Positions 60,006 through 64,000 of a stretch of DNA of 64,000 nucleotides are shown in pieces. The stretch is from the NCBI GenBank assembly GCA_035771175.1, contig CM069613.1, forward strand, positions 283,501 to 347,500. The letters are read 5' to 3'. How positions within the stretch are numbered: position 1 is the stretch's first letter; each line of letters starts with the position of its first letter. The DNA comes from Paratinospora sagittata. Its lineage: Eukaryota; Streptophyta; Magnoliopsida; Ranunculales; Menispermaceae. Under the pieces are notes generated by a model. That model was not told where the DNA came from and ran no database searches. It worked only from the letters and a program-made list of their open reading frames with translations. The position numbers and the translations under genes were made by a program.

Positions 60006-63000
60006 CTTTTTTTGTGAAAGGAAAGGAGTTGTGGGGACATATTGATGGGACCTCTTCAGCCCCCAAAGACACCGAGGAACTTGGTCCATGGGAGGCAAAG
60101 GATGCACGCATTGTCTCTTGGCTTTTGGGCTCCATTGAACCACATATGGTGAATAACTTGAGGTCTTTTTCTACAGCTAAAGAGATGTGGGAATATCTAG
60201 GGCAGATATATAATCAACATAGCAATGCACGCCGTTTTCAGTTGGAATTGGAGATAGCAGATTTCAGTCAAGGTAACCTTTCTATTGAGCAGTATTATTC
60301 TGGTTTCTTGAACTTGTGGAGCGAATATTCGGGTATTATACATGCTAAGGTACCCAAGGAGCACTGTCCGCACTTCAGAAAGTTCATGAAGAGAGTACAC
60401 GTGATCAATTTCTGACGAAATTAAGGCCAGAATATGAGGCCTCACGGCCTGGGTTATTCAACCGAGATCCAGTTCCTACATTGGATGCTTGTCTTGGAGA
60501 GTTGCTGCGGGAAGAACAGAGATTGGCTACTCAGGCCGAAATGGGACAAGAGAGGCTGCATTCAGAGATGGTGAATGTCGCCTATGCAGCCCAGGGAAGA
60601 GGAAGAGGAAAAGGTCAAATCCAGTGCTACAGTTGCAAAGAATTTGGCCGTACTGCTACCAGCTGCACAAAGCCATATTGTAATTACTGCAGGAAACGGG
60701 GACACATCATTAAAGAGTGTCCAATCCGTCCTCAAAATCGGCAAGCACAGGCTTTTCAAGTCGCTGTCCAAGCTACACCCACAGTCACTACAGCAAGTAC
60801 TGGTCAAGCTGTTCTTACACCTGAGGCTGAGATGGTCCAGCAGATGATCATCTCAGCCTTTTCTGCATTTGGACTTCAAGGTAATGGTAAGACAATCTCC
60901 TCTCCTTGGTTTGTGGATTCAGGAGCTTCCAATCACATAACTGGTCAGTCTGCATCATTGCTTAATGTTCGGAATTATAACGGTCCTCAATACATTAAGA
61001 TTGCAAATGGGAGTCACCTCCCTATCAAGGCAGATGGTGATATTAGCCCTTCCTTCCAGAATGTGTTTGTGTCTCCTGGGTTATCTGCTAATTTGATTTT
61101 AGTTGGACAGCCAGTGGATAATAACTGTAATGTTTCTTTCTCTCGTGGTGGTTGTTTTGCGCAGGATCAGGTGTCGGGGAAGGCGATCGCGAAGGGGCCT
61201 AAAGTGGGGCGATTGTTTCCTCTGTAGTTTTCTATTCCTAGCGCTTTATCTTTTGCTTGCAGTACTGTAAGCTGTCAAAGTGAGGTTTGGCACAAGCGAT
61301 TAGGCCATCCCAAGTCTCTGATTTTACATCATTTGTTTAAGCATGGTTTTCTAGGCAATAAAGATCAGTTTTCTACTCATGGCTAGTCTATTGATTGTCC
61401 TTCTTGCAAACTTGGCAAAAGCAAAATTCTTCCTTTCCCTATGCATGGTAGTCGAGCTACCAAATGCTTTGATGTTATCCATAGTGATGTCTGGGGTATT
61501 ACACCAGTTGCTTCGCATGCCCATTATAAATATTTTGTGACGTTCATCGATGATTATAGCCGTTTTACTTGGGTGTATTTCCTTCGTTCTAAGGGGGAGG
61601 TGCTTCAGGTTTTTCAGACCTTTGTTGCCTACCTTGAGACCCAGTTTTCTACATGTCTTAAAGTTTTGAGATCAAATAATGGTCTTGAATATATGTCTCA
61701 TGGTTTCCAAGCCTTTTTGCAGCATAAAGGCATTATTTCTCAATGCTCTTGTCCTTATACACCTCAACAGAACGGTATGGCTGAAGGCAAGAATCGCCAT
61801 CTGTTAGATGTTGTTCGGACTTTACTTTTAGAGTCTTTTGTACCTCCTAAGTTTTTGGTGGAAGCTTTGTCCACTGCTGTCTATCTGATTAATCGTTTGC
61901 CAGCTCAACTTTTGGACTTTAAGTCACCATATTATCGTCTGTTTGGTTCGCTTCCTAGTTATCAAGCCTCACATACTTTTGGATGTGTGCTTTGTTCATC
62001 TACCTCCTCATGAACGTCACAAACTTGTTGCTCAATCTGTTCAATGTGCTTTCTCGGGATACAGTGTCTCAAAAAGGTTTTGTGTGCTTTGATGTTGTGG
62101 CTGATCGCCTTCGTATTTCTCGAAATGTGATCTTCTTTGAGAATCAATATTTCTTTCAAAGCCATGTTGTTCCTAGTTCTGATCTTGCTATCCTTCCTAA
62201 CTTTGATGATGTATCTCGGCCTTTTGAGTGCTTTAAACCCAGGTGCTGTTTATCAGAGACGGCAACCTCCACTTCTCTCACTGCCCCTTCCCGACCCTGA
62301 TCCAACATTTGTTCCTGAAGCTTCTGCTCCTTGACAATCCTACCGACCGTCCCATCCACCAGAAACGTATGGCTTTTCCCACACATCGCTCAATGCGACC
62401 CTAGCTCCGACCAATGTGCCTAATTCTTACTCTTAGGAAGCTACGCAAGCTTGTTGGGTAAAGGCTATGGATGAGGAGCTGCAAGCTTTGCAGGAGAACC
62501 ATACTTGGGATATTGTTTTTTGTCCATCTGGTGTTAAGCCCATTGGGTGTAAATGGGAATACACCATCAAGCTAAAGTCTGATGGTTCTCTAGACCGGTA
62601 TAAAGCACGGTAATCGGCAGGAGTATGGGGTGGATTATGACGAGACCTTTGCTCCTGTGGCTAAAATAACTACCATACGAACCATCTTGGCTATAGGTGC
62701 CTCAAAGGGTTGGCCTCTGCTGCAGATGGATGTCAAGAACACCTTTTTGCATGGTGATCTTGAGGAAGAGATCTATATAACTCTACCAAAGGGCTTGTTT
62801 GTTACTCCTTCAGATGTGTGCCGGTTGAAACGGTCTCTCTATGGGGTGAAACAGGCACCTTGGGCTTGGTTTGATAAGTTTCGGTCTACTTTACTCGTTT
62901 TTTCCTTTGTCCAGAGCCAGTATGATTCTTCCTTGTTCCTGCGTAAGAATGCTAGTGGTATCGTGTTGCTTTTGGTTTATGTGGATGATATCGTTATTAC

Positions 63001-63887
63001 AGGGATCGATTTTGTCTTGATTCCGCAGCTCCAGCAACATCTCAAAGCCTCTTTTCATATGAAGGATTTAGGTCCTCTGCATTATTTCTTGGGTCTTGAA
63101 GTGAACTCTACTCATGCCAGTACTTTCTTACATCAACACAAGTATACTCAAGAGTTGATTGCATTGGCAGGTCTTCAAGAAGGGAATTTTGTGCAGACTC
63201 CCATGGAGGTGAATGTGAAGCATCATAAGGATGAGGGCGAGCTTTTACCCGATCCTTCTCTATATCGACAATTGGTCGGGAGTCTAAACTATTTGACCAT
63301 CACTAGGCCTGACATTTCTTTTGTCATTCAGCAGGTTAGTCAGTTTATGCAGACTCCTCGTCTTCCACACTTGGTTGTTGTCTGTCGCATTGTTCGGTAC
63401 CTACGGGGGTACTTCTGCTCGCGGTTTCTACTTTCCTACTACATCACCGATTCAGTTAGTGGCTTATAGTGATGCTGATTGGGCAGGTTGTGTGAATAAT
63501 CGTCATTCAGTTACTGGTTGGTGCTTCTTCCTTGGCAATGCACTTATTTTGTGGAAAAGTAAGAAACAGTCTCGGGTCTCCAAGTCCTCCACCGAGTCCG
63601 AGTATCGTGCCATGTCATCTGCTTGCTCTGAGAGTGCTTGGCTTCGCGGGTTGTTGGGAGAGCTTGGTTTCCCTCAGAACGAGCCTACTCCTCTTTATGC
63701 CGCCAATACTAATGCTATCCAGATTGCTGCCAATCCGGTCTTCAATGAACCCACCAAGCACATAGAGGTTGATTGTCACTACATTCGTGAGGCTTATGAC
63801 GAGAACATACTTACTCTTCCTCAGATATCTACGAAACTTCAGACTGCTGATGTTTTCACCAAGGCTTTGCCTCGACCACAACATTAG
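60006..63887 (+). pseudogene. Copia gag-pol, broken
   Basis: Gag from FFVKGKELWGHIDG, frame lost near 60414. Two zinc knuckles in 60481-61227: the first reads CYSCKEFGRTATSC with Arg for the usual His; the second, CNYCRKRGHIIKEC, is intact. Protease WFVDSGASNHITG. Integrase at 61441-62013: HSDVWGI and FIDDYSRFTWVYF are present, but the second Asp is Asn (RSNNGLEY) and AERKN is AEGKN. RT at 62630-63469 keeps YVDDIV; RNase H at 63457-63887 has SDADWAG and STESEYRAM, ending KALPRPQH. Stops at 61225-61227 and about 61384, and frameshifts near 60414, 61990 and 63400. Dead copy. Confidence 0.88.
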
Positions 63888-63942
63888 TTTCTAGTTGGCA
63901 AATTGATGCTTCTTGATCAGCCCACATCAAATTGAGGGGGGA

Positions 63943-64000
63943 TGTCAATAGGAACAGATCGGTTGTTTCTATCAATAGGATCGGTTGTTTTTATCTATAC
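63943..64000 (+). repeat. Copia 3' LTR, first 58 bp
   Basis: Begins TGTCAATAGG straight after the polypurine tract. Contains a short internal repeat (ATCGGTTGTTT twice, at 63959 and 63982). Truncated by the window. Confidence 0.75.

Larger units (their letters stand above)
60006..64000 (+). mobile_element. Ty1/copia element lacking its 5' end, 3' LTR cut by window
   Basis: Gag to RNase H in copia order on the plus strand, then a polypurine tract (TTGAGGGGGGA, 63932-63942) and the start of an LTR (TGTCAATAGG, from 63943). No 5' LTR or primer site is visible; the 5' edge meets a LINE tail. It is a different family from the copia at 32979 (LTR start and protein sequences differ). Confidence 0.85.

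Overview
The window is nuclear DNA of a flowering plant, most likely a eudicot. Spliced genes with GT-AG introns match plant orthologues closely, introns are AT-rich, and plant L1-type LINEs, Ty1/copia elements and an Au-like SINE fill introns and intergenic space. Four protein-coding genes are supported: a COQ8/ABC1-family gene (minus, 1-1177, runs off the left edge); FEN1 flap endonuclease (plus, 1581-14192, 17 exons, 383 aa); a POLTERGEIST-type PP2C phosphatase (plus, 21434-55447, 4 coding exons, 917 aa); and the 3' half of a GUP1/HHAT-like MBOAT acyltransferase (minus, 57007-59058).

Layout. COQ8 and FEN1 are head to head across about 400 bp that holds an E2F-type site. FEN1 intron 11 (7.9 kb) contains a near full-length, decayed antisense LINE with a recognisable target-site duplication. 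FEN1 intron 16 holds a plastid ycf1-like fragment. From 14.2 to 21.4 kb lie a broken LINE tail carrying a T19/G25 homopolymer block, a 1.4-kb foldback element built from inverted and direct copies of one module, and the long AT-rich upstream region and leader (with a 45-codon uORF) of POL.

The most unusual object is POL intron 1 (23693-53428, 29.7 kb). It splits the phosphatase domain and contains about 16 kb of tandem repeats with a ~49-bp monomer. In the central part four diverged monomer types alternate as a ~197-bp higher-order repeat. Both edges are disordered monomeric repeats, so the layout resembles a centromeric satellite but sits in a gene. The array has been invaded by two LINE copies of one family (one split by a young copia element with 215-bp LTRs and a GTTTT duplication), a hAT-type MITE and a 0.3-kb unrecognised insert. 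Before the array, the intron has an LRR-receptor fragment between TIR-like flanks.

Right end. The POL and MBOAT genes converge. The MBOAT gene is cut in an intron by a LINE tail and a decayed copia element whose 3' LTR is truncated by the window edge; the 5' MBOAT exons are not visible here.

The four genes do not form a pathway: ubiquinone synthesis control in mitochondria, DNA replication/repair, stem-cell signalling and membrane lipid acylation. All exon boundaries were read by eye from splice sites and protein conservation; no alignment program was run.
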